A DNA stretch of 64,000 nt from positions 434,001-498,000 of the forward strand of contig OZ246009.1 of assembly GCA_965230535.1 (NCBI GenBank), in the 5' to 3' direction. This DNA comes from JAUILH01 sp965230535 (lineage in GTDB: Bacteria > Bacteroidota > Bacteroidia > Flavobacteriales_D > JAUILH01). Each line of letters opens with the position of its first letter. The first letter of the stretch is position 1. Below, piece by piece: positions 55,172-63,134 of this stretch. Both the position numbers and the translations under genes were made by a program. The notes beneath the pieces are model-generated. The model had not been told where the DNA came from. It did not search any database and saw nothing but the letters and a program-made list of their open reading frames with translations.

Positions 55172-57232
55172 ATGAAGAAGCAAGTCACCAAAATAATTTT
55201 AAGCGCATTGTTGGTCCTGTATGGTTACAGCGTTTCGGCTCAGGTTAGCCAAGTTGAAGATTTCATTCCAGGAATAGATGGAATTCATCCGAGATACCTT
55301 AAGTCAATTGGAAATGATTTATATTTTCAGGGTTCCACTACCAACTATGGACAAGAATTTTTTATCTACAATGGAGATAGTATTTCCATGATAGATATTG
55401 AACCATCAACCGCATCATCAGCCCCTCGATATTTTACCGAGTATAACGGGGAGGTTTACTTCAGTGCTTACCAAACTGCTTACGGGCGGGAATTGTATAA
55501 GTATGACGGCACAACAGTGAGTAATGTGAGTGATATTGTTTCAGGACCATTGGACTCAGATGTATCACAACTCATCTCTTATGACACACTTCTGGTATTT
55601 GTGGCAACAGATGGGGCATCATGGGCAATTAACCGAGAATTATGGACCTATGACGGTGCCAATTTCACATCTTTTGATGTAAATCCGATTGGTACATCTG
55701 ACCCTGAGAATCTAACCATAGTGGGAGATACACTTTTCTTCACAGCAATAAATGCTGCAGGGCTTAGAGAAGTATGGAAATTCGATGGCGTAAACGTTAC
55801 TGCAGTAACCTCCACAGGTTCGGGATTCCCTCCTGATTTACTCACTGCAGTTGGAGATACTTTGTTCTATGTTGCAAATGATAACTTAGGTGGTGGTGGA
55901 CATCAGTTATGGAAGTATCATGGTGGTGTATCTACCCTGTTATCTGCCATCAATCCCGGCTTAGGAGCTAATATTGATGAAATGGTCAATGCCAATGGCA
56001 TCCTCTACTTCAACGCCTTAGATCCCGCAATAGGAAATGAACTTTTCTGGTATGATGGTTCGGTTCATTCTCTAGACATTGCTCCTTCTAATATGTTTTC
56101 ATCCGATCCCCGTTATTTAACAGCCCTTGATTCTTTGGTGTTTTTCACAGCCTGGGATGTAAACAAAGGAAATGAATTTATGAAGTTTGACGGAACAACT
56201 GGTGTATTGGAAGTATTTGATATGACTCCTGGCATATCAGGCACCTCCATGGAGAATTTTATCGCATTTGGACAAGAAGTGTATTTCATGGCCAACGTTT
56301 CTCCATTGGGAAGTGAGCTATACAAATACAATGGTATGGATACAGAATTGGTAGAAGATATCAACCCAACAAGCGGATCAAGTCCTCAGGAAATGGCCAT
56401 ACATAATGGGTTACTTTTCTTCCGAGCAGACGATGGTACAACCGGACCAGAGCTTTGGAAATTAGATTGCGTACCAACATCAACAAACGTATCCGTTACC
56501 TCATGTCTGGACTATACTGTTCCAAGTGGGACTACTACTTACAACACATCAGGTATATATAAAGACACACTTACAAGCTTGTATGGTTGTGACTCAATTC
56601 TGAACATTAATCTTACAATTACTGGACCTACCAGTTCTTCTCAGACACTCACAGAATGCCCTGGATTTAGCCTTACCGTGGGAACGAATGTTTACAATTC
56701 TTCCGGAGTTTACTTAGATACACTAACAACGGTAAATGGATGCGATTCTATAGTAGCTACAAACCTTACCATTAATTCTATTGATACTGCCATCAGTTAT
56801 GTAAATGGTGTTGAACTGATGGCCAGTGCGTCTGGATTGAGTTACCAGTGGCTTGATTGCGATAATGGATTTGCAATTATAACTGGTGCAACGAATCAGA
56901 ATTTCGTAGCTTCTTCAAACGGTAACTATGCGGTACTCATTAGTGATGGTGCTTGCTCAGATACCAGTGCCTGTTTGAGCGTAACGAGTGTTGGTGTTGA
57001 CGAAAGTATTGCCAAGCGTATTCGAGTATTTCCAAATCCAAGTAATGGTGTTTTTACCGTTCAAACTGATTGGGATAACAGACTTAATTTGCATGTTGTG
57101 AATGCATTAGGAGAATTGGTTTACATTTCCTCGGATTTACGTATAGACTTAACCAGTCAACCTGCTGGCATCTACTTCCTGGTCGTAACATCAGAACAAT
57201 ATCGCAGACAGGTTAGGTTAATCAAATACTAG
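55172..57232 (+). CDS. Large ELWxxDGT-repeat surface protein with T9SS sorting domain
   Basis: This 686-residue protein starts at the ATG at 55172 with a signal peptide ending SVSAQ. Residues about 25-445 contain eight or nine propeller-like repeats of the ELWxxDGT type: GRELYKYDGTT, RELWTYDGAN, REVWKFDGVN, NELFWYDGSV, SELYKYNGMD, PELWKLDC. Two Cys-containing repeats of about 43 residues follow (TSCLDYTVPSGTTTYNTSG... and TECPGFSLTVGTNVYNSSG..., each closing GCDSI). An Ig-like region comes next, and finally a type A sorting domain (VFPNPSNGVFTVQT to RRQVRLIKY). It is likely displayed on or shed from the surface. It lies inside the repeat-bracketed segment, 123 bp after the kinase gene. Confidence 0.88.
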   Translation: MKKQVTKIILSALLVLYGYSVSAQVSQVEDFIPGIDGIHPRYLKSIGNDLYFQGSTTNYGQEFFIYNGDSISMIDIEPSTASSAPRYFTEYNGEVYFSAYQTAYGRELYKYDGTTVSNVSDIVSGPLDSDVSQLISYDTLLVFVATDGASWAINRELWTYDGANFTSFDVNPIGTSDPENLTIVGDTLFFTAINAAGLREVWKFDGVNVTAVTSTGSGFPPDLLTAVGDTLFYVANDNLGGGGHQLWKYHGGVSTLLSAINPGLGANIDEMVNANGILYFNALDPAIGNELFWYDGSVHSLDIAPSNMFSSDPRYLTALDSLVFFTAWDVNKGNEFMKFDGTTGVLEVFDMTPGISGTSMENFIAFGQEVYFMANVSPLGSELYKYNGMDTELVEDINPTSGSSPQEMAIHNGLLFFRADDGTTGPELWKLDCVPTSTNVSVTSCLDYTVPSGTTTYNTSGIYKDTLTSLYGCDSILNINLTITGPTSSSQTLTECPGFSLTVGTNVYNSSGVYLDTLTTVNGCDSIVATNLTINSIDTAISYVNGVELMASASGLSYQWLDCDNGFAIITGATNQNFVASSNGNYAVLISDGACSDTSACLSVTSVGVDESIAKRIRVFPNPSNGVFTVQTDWDNRLNLHVVNALGELVYISSDLRIDLTSQPAGIYFLVVTSEQYRRQVRLIKY

Positions 57233-57335
57233 GGATTCACAACAGCAATTGAATTATTCCGTTGTCATTCAAAATGCATGACTGACTCACTTTTATAAAC
57301 GATTCGGCTTGCGACCCCGTTAGTTGCGCAGAAAG

Positions 57336-57362
57336 GCCTCTCAGCAATGAGAGGCTTTTTTT
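57336..57362 (+). terminator. Terminator hairpin in the right direct repeat
   Basis: GCCTCTCA, GCAA loop, TGAGAGGC and seven T, identical to the tRNA-Phe terminator. It lies about 100 bp after the stop of the ELWxxDGT gene and 41 bp before the next start codon. Confidence 0.85.
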
Positions 57363-57421
57363 ATACTTAAACTTTTAACTTTAGCATTCATAGTCGGGAT
57401 TCAATGAAGCAATACATGAAA
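57336..57421 (+). repeat. Right copy of the 86-bp direct repeat
   Basis: The ungapped counterpart of 52006-52091 (offset 5330 bp). It has the same hairpin and T run (57336-57362), the same spacer with TTCATAGTCGGGATTCAATG, and leads straight into the intact gene at 57404. No tRNA precedes it; the only plus-strand gene before it is the ELWxxDGT gene ending at 57232, which the hairpin may now terminate. Confidence 0.9.
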
Positions 57422-57787
57422 TTTTACGGACCAATAAACGGACTGGTGTGCGTGGGTCTGGGGTTGCTGTTTTTTACATTTAACGTAGTTCTTATTGAAT
57501 TTGAAGACAGTTCTATGCGTTTGTTTATGTACACTCCGGTCCCGTTAATACTGACTGGAATGTCATTGATGCTCTTTCCCGGAATTAAGCTTACAAGACA
57601 GGAAGTCCGCGATCAAAACATATCTTTTTGGTCGGCATCTCCAAAAATGCACAGGTTAATTTGGGTGCTCTTTGGAATACTGGGGGCAGCCTTTCTTGTT
57701 TTTCAATTGCTCAATGCGCTGGGAGTTGCAGAATTTCCATTTGACAATTGCTTATTGAGCAAATATTTTGGGATTGGAAGTTGCTAA
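57404..57787 (+). CDS. Small three-pass membrane protein
   Basis: This 127-residue protein has three hydrophobic segments at about 12-32, 40-58 and 84-105 (LIWVLFGILGAAFLVFQLLNAL). Cys residues near the end (DNCLLSKYFGIGSC) are its only other obvious feature. I do not recognise the family. Its first codons lie inside the right 86-bp repeat, and a truncated copy of the same start follows tRNA-Phe, so this gene probably once lay directly after tRNA-Phe. It is 2 bp from the next gene and likely co-transcribed. Confidence 0.65.
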   Translation: MKQYMKFYGPINGLVCVGLGLLFFTFNVVLIEFEDSSMRLFMYTPVPLILTGMSLMLFPGIKLTRQEVRDQNISFWSASPKMHRLIWVLFGILGAAFLVFQLLNALGVAEFPFDNCLLSKYFGIGSC

Positions 57788-57789
57788 GA

Positions 57790-58980
57790 ATGATAAAAAA
57801 TAGTCAAGATATGATATACATTACCCAATTGATTTTTCTTTCGCTTATCATCTTGTTATCCTCATGTCAGGACAAGCCAAAACAGTCTTCTGAACAAGAT
57901 ATATATGACAAATACGATTTGAAAAAAGCGGATGAGTTGGTAATTGATGCATTCAAAACTTCTGATGTCGTCTTAATAGGAGAAAACCATTTCATAGGAG
58001 AGCATGTCAATTTTATTAGTGAATTGATTCCTAAACTGCACAAAAATGGCATATATGTTCTGTACTCTGAGTTCATAAGTGTCGACTATACCAAACAAAT
58101 TGAGGAGTTGATTAACGCAGAATATTTTGATGAGGACAAAGCTAAGAACCTACTGCTCCTTAATCTATGGGATTGGCCTTATCGCGAGTACATGGAAATA
58201 TATCGTGCGGCATGGGCCTTGAATAAAACACTTGTTGATGAGCCAAAATTTAGAATTATTGGACTGGATAAAGCACATAATTATTCAGCTATTCAATCAC
58301 CGGATGACTGGAATAACCCTGAAAATAGAAAGGCATTTTTTGTCGAATGGGAAGATGCCTGGGCCAGGAGAGTTATCGATAATACTGTTAATAAGGGAGA
58401 AAAGGCATTGGTTTACTGTGGAATTAATCATGCTTTGACATATTACAATCAACCCATACTTAAAGATGGTGAATTTTTCCGCATGGCGGAGAGAGATAGG
58501 GTTGGTCAATACCTGTACAATGAGCTGGGAGATAAGTGTACATTCCTATCCTTCCATATTCCCTGGGATAGTAAAGATGGAGAAACTGAGAACATTGAGA
58601 ATCCTCTTAACGGGCTACTTGATCAATTGGTTGATAGCCTGGATCAGGAGCATAAGAAATATGGCTTTTATACAAGAACTTCCAAACTTGGGAAAATTGT
58701 TGATACCACTCATTATTATTCAAGAGGTTATCCAAATTTTAATCTGTCAATGCTTTGTGATGGGTATTTAGTGGTAAGTCCGATTTGTGATTTAAACATT
58801 TGCGAATTCATTCCAAATTTCATTGATTCGAGCAATATAGATTTTATCCGTCCTCAGGTTAAAGTCTGGGAAAATATTGATTCCATTACGATTCAACATG
58901 CCAATCAACTTCTTCAAGAGATGCATAAGCGAAGAGTTGAAGAATTTAATGAAAGGAAAGGACTGATGAATTGCCAGTAA
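57790..58980 (+). CDS. Lipoprotein with ChaN/EreA/TraB-like fold
   Basis: This 396-residue protein starts at the ATG at 57790 (another ATG at 57811 also fits) with a lipoprotein signal ending LLSSC. The motif DVVLIGENHFIGEHVNFISELIP with GExH, a later SEF, and ALVYCGINHALTYY with NHA recall the haem-binding ChaN / erythromycin-esterase / TraB superfamily, in which Glu and His residues line the active cleft. The exact family and substrate are not clear. The C-terminal 120 residues look beta-rich and end in a helix. It follows the small membrane-protein gene by 2 bp. Confidence 0.6.
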   Translation: MIKNSQDMIYITQLIFLSLIILLSSCQDKPKQSSEQDIYDKYDLKKADELVIDAFKTSDVVLIGENHFIGEHVNFISELIPKLHKNGIYVLYSEFISVDYTKQIEELINAEYFDEDKAKNLLLLNLWDWPYREYMEIYRAAWALNKTLVDEPKFRIIGLDKAHNYSAIQSPDDWNNPENRKAFFVEWEDAWARRVIDNTVNKGEKALVYCGINHALTYYNQPILKDGEFFRMAERDRVGQYLYNELGDKCTFLSFHIPWDSKDGETENIENPLNGLLDQLVDSLDQEHKKYGFYTRTSKLGKIVDTTHYYSRGYPNFNLSMLCDGYLVVSPICDLNICEFIPNFIDSSNIDFIRPQVKVWENIDSITIQHANQLLQEMHKRRVEEFNERKGLMNCQ

Positions 58981-59029
58981 TCTGTTCCCTAATTGCATTC
59001 CTGAATAAGTACCCATAAACCTTACTGGA

Positions 59030-59665
59030 ATGACGCAACTGATTTCACTGATGAGCTTTTTACTGATTTTTAACAGTGTCTTCGGACAACATGATAGGCT
59101 CGTAAAAAAGCATTTTACAAAATCTCAACTACGAATGGCCAATACGGCAGACCAAGCGAGCTATTTGTCTGAGGATGAAAAACAACTCATTCAGTATTTG
59201 AATCTGGCACGTTTATACCCTCAGGATTTTGCCGATTTCTATTTGGCTCATCTTGAAGCGAAAGATGTTTATGGTCACAGAGCATTTAAGGAAAGAAATA
59301 AGTATTACTATAGTTTATACAAAGATTTAAAGTCACTCAAAAACGGAGAACTTGAGACATTACTTCCTTGCAAAGAGACGTATGAGTCAGCCAAATGTTG
59401 GGCGATTGAAATGGGAAAAGCCGGTATAAGAGGACATAAGAGAATTACATGTGAAGGAGGTAAATATGCCGAATGTTGTAGTTACCTAAGGACAACGGAT
59501 GCCATGACCAACCTGTTGCATTTACTGGTGGATGAACATGTGGAAAGCCTGGGACACAGAAAGATTTTACTTGCGGAAAAAAAGTCAATCGGCTTGTCTT
59601 TTCAGGACCATAAAAAATACGGAGGCTGTCTTGTCATAAATATCAGCAGGTATGCTTGTAAATGA
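59030..59665 (+). CDS. CAP-domain (SCP/PR-1-like) secreted protein
   Basis: This 211-residue protein has a signal peptide (to about 20, VFGQ). The CAP fold is seen in LIQYLNLARLYPQDFADFYL (helix 1), the later HVESLGHRKILL with the conserved His-Arg pair, and SIGLSF. Bacterial CAP proteins are secreted and of unclear role; some bind lipids. Five Cys in the second half (LPCKE, AKCWA, ITCEGG, ECCSY) suggest disulfides. The first CAP His (usually in HS) appears replaced by the GHKR segment. The gene is convergent with the next, with an 8-bp gap. Confidence 0.72.
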   Translation: MTQLISLMSFLLIFNSVFGQHDRLVKKHFTKSQLRMANTADQASYLSEDEKQLIQYLNLARLYPQDFADFYLAHLEAKDVYGHRAFKERNKYYYSLYKDLKSLKNGELETLLPCKETYESAKCWAIEMGKAGIRGHKRITCEGGKYAECCSYLRTTDAMTNLLHLLVDEHVESLGHRKILLAEKKSIGLSFQDHKKYGGCLVINISRYACK

Positions 59666-59673
59666 CGGAGGTA

Positions 59674-60249
59674 TCAATAATCAAACGGATCTGATTCGGG
59701 TTCCTTCTCTTTTTCAAGAATATCACGAGCTTCTATTCTGGCAATAATAGCGGCTCTTTCAATGGCGTTTTTGAGTTTTCGTAGCTGGTCTTTGTCACTA
59801 GAGAATAATTGAATAATTGAAGTTTTAGAACTGCTGTGTTTGTTGTTGGTTCTGTCATGCTTGGTTCGGTCCACTACTTTCTCATTACCAAACCTGATCC
59901 ATAAAGCATATCCATAAGTATTGTCACTTTCAACTTTTACAGATTTGATGTTATATAATTTGAAATCATACGTATATGTGTTGCCCAAGCCTGTTTTTGT
60001 ACTGCTTTTTCTCTCAATTTGATATGCGTTTTTTGGAGCCAGAGTCTTGTTTCCCGGACTTCTGAATCTGTATTCGATATGAGAAGTTTTATTCTCGTTA
60101 GACGTACTTTGCTTCCAGGTAAGTTCATTTATGCTCTTTTCTACATACTTAATGGTGGTAGCCCAATCTGGCGTCTTGGGAGATTCCTGAGCTGAACATA
60201 AGTAAGGGATGCCCAAGAACAATAATATGATGACCGGGATGCTTTTCAT
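59674..60249 (-). CDS. Exported protein of unknown function, 191 residues
   Basis: A signal peptide (ending LCSAQ) precedes a basic, probably beta-rich domain: SHIEYRFRSPGNKTLAPKNAYQIERK, TYDFKLYNIKSVKVESDNTYGYALWIRFG. The C-terminal helix reads LRKLKNAIERAAIIARIEARDILEKEKE. The arrangement (strands, then a charged helix after a QLFSSDKDQ turn) suggests a compact domain, but I know no family. It is the only minus-strand gene in the region from 52 to 63.8 kb. It has its own 170-bp upstream gap, in which I see no strong promoter. Confidence 0.6.
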   Translation of the reverse strand: MKSIPVIILLFLGIPYLCSAQESPKTPDWATTIKYVEKSINELTWKQSTSNENKTSHIEYRFRSPGNKTLAPKNAYQIERKSSTKTGLGNTYTYDFKLYNIKSVKVESDNTYGYALWIRFGNEKVVDRTKHDRTNNKHSSSKTSIIQLFSSDKDQLRKLKNAIERAAIIARIEARDILEKEKEPESDPFDY

Positions 60250-60420
60250 AGCTTGTTTTTTGTGATGATTTTTACAACTGCTTCTCGTAAGTAACGAACT
60301 TTAAACTTCTGCAAGTTACTGACTTTTGAAATAAGATACTTTGTGGTAACAAATGAGGAATTAAAGATTCTAACAAAGGTTTTCGCTATTTTAGATCAGC
60401 ATTGACTCAAATTAATACGA

Positions 60421-60987
60421 ATGTTTCGATTAAAAAGCCAACTAATAATCTGCCTTTCCTGCTTACTTGCACTTACTTCTTGTCAAGAGGGAGAAAAACA
60501 AAAGGAAGATAAACCTTCTGATAGTAATCAGGAAGAAGTAACGCAAGGTGAAAACTATAATACCGAAAGAGCGAAAGCTGCCATTGGCTCTCCAAACACC
60601 AAGACTTTCTGGGAAGAAACTGTTGTCCCCATTCTTGAAGGAGATAAAGATAGAATGGCTGAAATCATCAACTTTCCACTTCAGGGAAGCTGGAGTATTG
60701 ATATGGGATTTGAAAAAACAGAGGAAGCGGTTACTAAAGAAGAATTCCTGTCTAACTACGAAAAGCTGTTTGATGATGTATGTCTGGAAAAATTGAGAGA
60801 ATTGAGCCATGAAGATGTTCAGAAATATATTGGTGATGGTTACACTCAGCTAATTGTTAGCAATGGTTGGGAGATCCCATATACTACAGACTCTGGTGTC
60901 AAGAGCCATCTTGAAGGCGGTATCATTTTAAGATTTAAGAAAATTCAGGATCAATGGAAACTCTTTTCGATTGATTCAATGAGATAG
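60421..60987 (+). CDS. Lipoprotein of unknown function, 188 residues
   Basis: The protein has a lipoprotein signal ending LALTSC (Cys21) and an acidic, low-complexity stalk (GEKQKEDKPSDSNQEEVTQG). A folded domain of about 135 residues follows, with helices and strands (KTFWEETVVPILEGDKDRMAEIINFPLQGSW, then GGIILRFKKIQDQWKLFSIDSMR). The ending RFKKIQDQWKLFSID resembles the last strands of NTF2-like or DUF4348-type domains, a guess. It is probably anchored at the outer membrane. No operon partner; the next gene starts 56 bp later behind a palindrome. Confidence 0.65.
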   Translation: MFRLKSQLIICLSCLLALTSCQEGEKQKEDKPSDSNQEEVTQGENYNTERAKAAIGSPNTKTFWEETVVPILEGDKDRMAEIINFPLQGSWSIDMGFEKTEEAVTKEEFLSNYEKLFDDVCLEKLRELSHEDVQKYIGDGYTQLIVSNGWEIPYTTDSGVKSHLEGGIILRFKKIQDQWKLFSIDSMR

Positions 60988-60994
60988 GGTATTA

Positions 60995-61008
60995 TTAAGA
61001 TATCTTAA
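60995..61008. other. 14-bp perfect palindrome upstream of the hydrolase gene
   Basis: TTAAGATATCTTAA is fully self-complementary and lies 24 bp before a possible -7 box (TATCTTCG, 61032-61039) of the gene at 61044. It could be an operator for a dimeric regulator; no T run follows, so it is unlikely to be a terminator. Confidence 0.3.
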
Positions 61009-61043
61009 CGTCTAGCTACTGAACGAAAAAGTATCTTCGCTTC

Positions 61044-62081
61044 ATGAAGAATTGTGTGGTCATAACGCTATTATTACTGTCTGTTTCTGCTTTTTCTCAA
61101 AAGAATAGAGTCATTGCAAATCAGTATACTCATTTCCAGCTCGAATATAAAAAAGACACCATCGACTTTGTTGTGGCGGATGCTAAGCTTGAAAAAATAA
61201 AACCCGTTCTTCTGTTTTGCCAAGGTTCTCAGCCGGTTCCTTTATTCATTGATATGGGAGAAAGAGGTGTGTTTCCGGTCACATTGAATAATTTTGATTT
61301 AGAGGAAATGAAGAGAAACTACCATGTAGTTGTGGTTTCCATGCCTAAAACACCTGTTCTTGTCGCACCAAAAAATCTGAATCGCTCCTATAATTATGTG
61401 CTGGATACTGCTAACCAATACAGCTATAGCCCCGAGTATCTTGAGGCCGATTATCTTGAAAACTATGTAGATCGTGCAAATAAGGTCATTAAATTCTTGC
61501 GTAAGCAAAAATGGGTCGATAAAACAAAATTGATCGTTTCGGGTCATTCTCAAGGTTCCCGGGTAGCTGTCGGAATCGCTGCCTCCAATAAGAACGTCTC
61601 CGGGCTTGGCTTGTTTGGGTATAACCCTATGCGGCGAGTGGATCAGCTTGTCTGGTCTTACCGAAAACAGGCACAATACGGAGAGATTACCTGGGAAGAA
61701 GCTGATTCTCTGCAACAAGAACAATATCAATTTTATAAAACCGTACTGGATGAAGATTCTTTATCGGCTAACCCGAATTTAAGATCCTGGAAATCATTTT
61801 CTACATCTTCAATTTCGCAGTTGGTCAATCTTAAAATTCCCGTTTATATAGCCAATGGAAGTCAGGATAATGTGGCTGAGTACTGCGATTTACTACCCTT
61901 GTATTTTGCCGAAAAAGATAAGATTGACTATCAAATTAAACGATACCCAGGACTCGAACATAATTTCTTTCCAATAGATGAAAATGGGAAAAGAGATTAT
62001 TCCAATGGGCAATGGAAGAAGGTCATGAATTCATTTATTGAATGGAGTCTAACCAAACCTCATCTCCGCTCGAATGGTTAA
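61044..62081 (+). CDS. Exported alpha/beta hydrolase
   Basis: This 345-residue protein has a signal peptide (ending SAFSQ). The alpha/beta-hydrolase core has the nucleophile elbow IVSGHSQGSRVAVGIA (Ser about 170), an acid in VYIANGSQDNVAEY (Asp about 272) and the catalytic His in YPGLEHNFFP (about 312). It could act on esters or peptides in the periplasm; the substrate is not evident. A lid-like insert (RRVDQLVWSYRKQAQYGEITWEEADSLQQE) lies between nucleophile and acid. The leader has a 14-bp palindrome and a TATCTTCG box 5 bp before the ATG. Confidence 0.82.
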   Translation: MKNCVVITLLLLSVSAFSQKNRVIANQYTHFQLEYKKDTIDFVVADAKLEKIKPVLLFCQGSQPVPLFIDMGERGVFPVTLNNFDLEEMKRNYHVVVVSMPKTPVLVAPKNLNRSYNYVLDTANQYSYSPEYLEADYLENYVDRANKVIKFLRKQKWVDKTKLIVSGHSQGSRVAVGIAASNKNVSGLGLFGYNPMRRVDQLVWSYRKQAQYGEITWEEADSLQQEQYQFYKTVLDEDSLSANPNLRSWKSFSTSSISQLVNLKIPVYIANGSQDNVAEYCDLLPLYFAEKDKIDYQIKRYPGLEHNFFPIDENGKRDYSNGQWKKVMNSFIEWSLTKPHLRSNG

Positions 62082-62165
62082 AAATTATATCATACCTTCA
62101 GCACAATAAATTGAATCAGTAACCCTTTTTGGTTGAAACGATATATTTCACTAAAACGAATAAGA

Positions 62166-63092
62166 ATGAATAGATTATTTCAAGGCATTTTAATGCTAAC
62201 ATTAGTCTCATGCGCAGGAGAAGAGAAAGCCAAGGACGACACAAAAGAAGAAAGCACCAATAAAGAAACAGAAGAGCCAATTGTAGAAGACAATGCAGAG
62301 CTGGCTGAGATTTATAATATCGATCAGGCTGACAGGAGAGGAGAAAATATTGACTGGAGTGCTGTGTCGGAAAGAGATAGTCTAAGAGAAGTTAGAATTT
62401 ACGAGATGCTGGATTCCAATTTGGTAAGGACTTCAAAGGATTACCACAATGCAGCCATGATCTTTCAGCACGGAAGAGATTCTGTGGCGTATGGCATGGC
62501 CGTAAAACTCATGAGAAAATCTGTAGAGCTAGATTCCACTGCTAATAAATGGCTCCTAGCGGCTGCTATCGATAGATATTTATTAAGTAAGGATGAGCCA
62601 CAGATTTATGGGACACAATACATGAAGTACGGGGAAGACGAGCCCTGGCAAATGGGAAAAATGGATACAACTAAAGTTTCAGATGCAGAGAGAATTGAAT
62701 ATGGCGTAGAAACTTTAGCTCAGCAGAAAGAAAAACTCAGAATGATGAATAAAAAGCAAGTGTATAGCCTGCTTCTAGAAGGTAAAACCATTGATGAACT
62801 GGTGACTTTTATCAATTCTGAAGATCTGAGGGAATCTGAATACGACCTATCAGAAAGTGGCATTAACAACCTGGGGTACGATTTGATGGCGGAAGGTAAA
62901 AATGAAGACGCACTGAAAATTTTCAAATTAAACACAGAGCTCTATCCTAATGGCTTTAATACCTATGATAGCTATGGTGAATGCCTGATGCTTTTGGGCA
63001 GAAAGGAAGAAAGTGTGGAAGCCTATAAAAAGTCGTTGGAACTCAATCCTAAAAATGAGAATGCCAAAACAATCGTAGAAGAGAATTCTTAA
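62166..63092 (+). CDS. Lipoprotein with DUF6624-like and TPR domains
   Basis: This 308-residue protein starts at the ATG at 62166 with a lipobox LTLVSC; a TTG 11 codons earlier is rejected. After an acidic linker, residues about 50-195 resemble DUF6624: IDQADR, then AAMIFQHGRDSVAYGMAVKLM, then KWLLAAAIDRYLLSKDEPQIYGTQ. The C-terminal part has two TPR units (LGYDLMAEGKNEDALKIFKLNTELYP and YDSYGECLMLLGRKEESVEAYKKSLELNP). The DUF6624 name is from memory. Probably a periplasmic-facing or surface lipoprotein; function unknown. Confidence 0.75.
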   Translation: MNRLFQGILMLTLVSCAGEEKAKDDTKEESTNKETEEPIVEDNAELAEIYNIDQADRRGENIDWSAVSERDSLREVRIYEMLDSNLVRTSKDYHNAAMIFQHGRDSVAYGMAVKLMRKSVELDSTANKWLLAAAIDRYLLSKDEPQIYGTQYMKYGEDEPWQMGKMDTTKVSDAERIEYGVETLAQQKEKLRMMNKKQVYSLLLEGKTIDELVTFINSEDLRESEYDLSESGINNLGYDLMAEGKNEDALKIFKLNTELYPNGFNTYDSYGECLMLLGRKEESVEAYKKSLELNPKNENAKTIVEENS

Positions 63093-63134
63093 GCGAATAG
63101 TTATCGTATTTTCGTTGCAGCTGAAAAAGCATTC

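Noticed and set aside
55045..55248. Open frame of 67 codons between the kinase and the ELWxxDGT gene
   Set aside because: It runs into the signal peptide of the real T9SS gene in another frame and has no recognisable start context or family.
57301..57335. Possible remnant of a tRNA 3' end before the right 86-bp repeat
   Set aside because: GCGACCCCG at the same offset resembles the T-loop strand of tRNA-Phe, but the rest does not align and no acceptor strand is present; the similarity is too weak.
52006..57421. Insertion sequence or transposon between the direct repeats
   Set aside because: No transposase, integrase or terminal inverted repeats were seen; the repeats contain host tRNA terminator and gene sequence instead.
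61299..61730. Open frame of 143 codons antisense to the alpha/beta hydrolase
   Set aside because: Overlaps the nucleophile region of a real hydrolase and shows no protein-like features.
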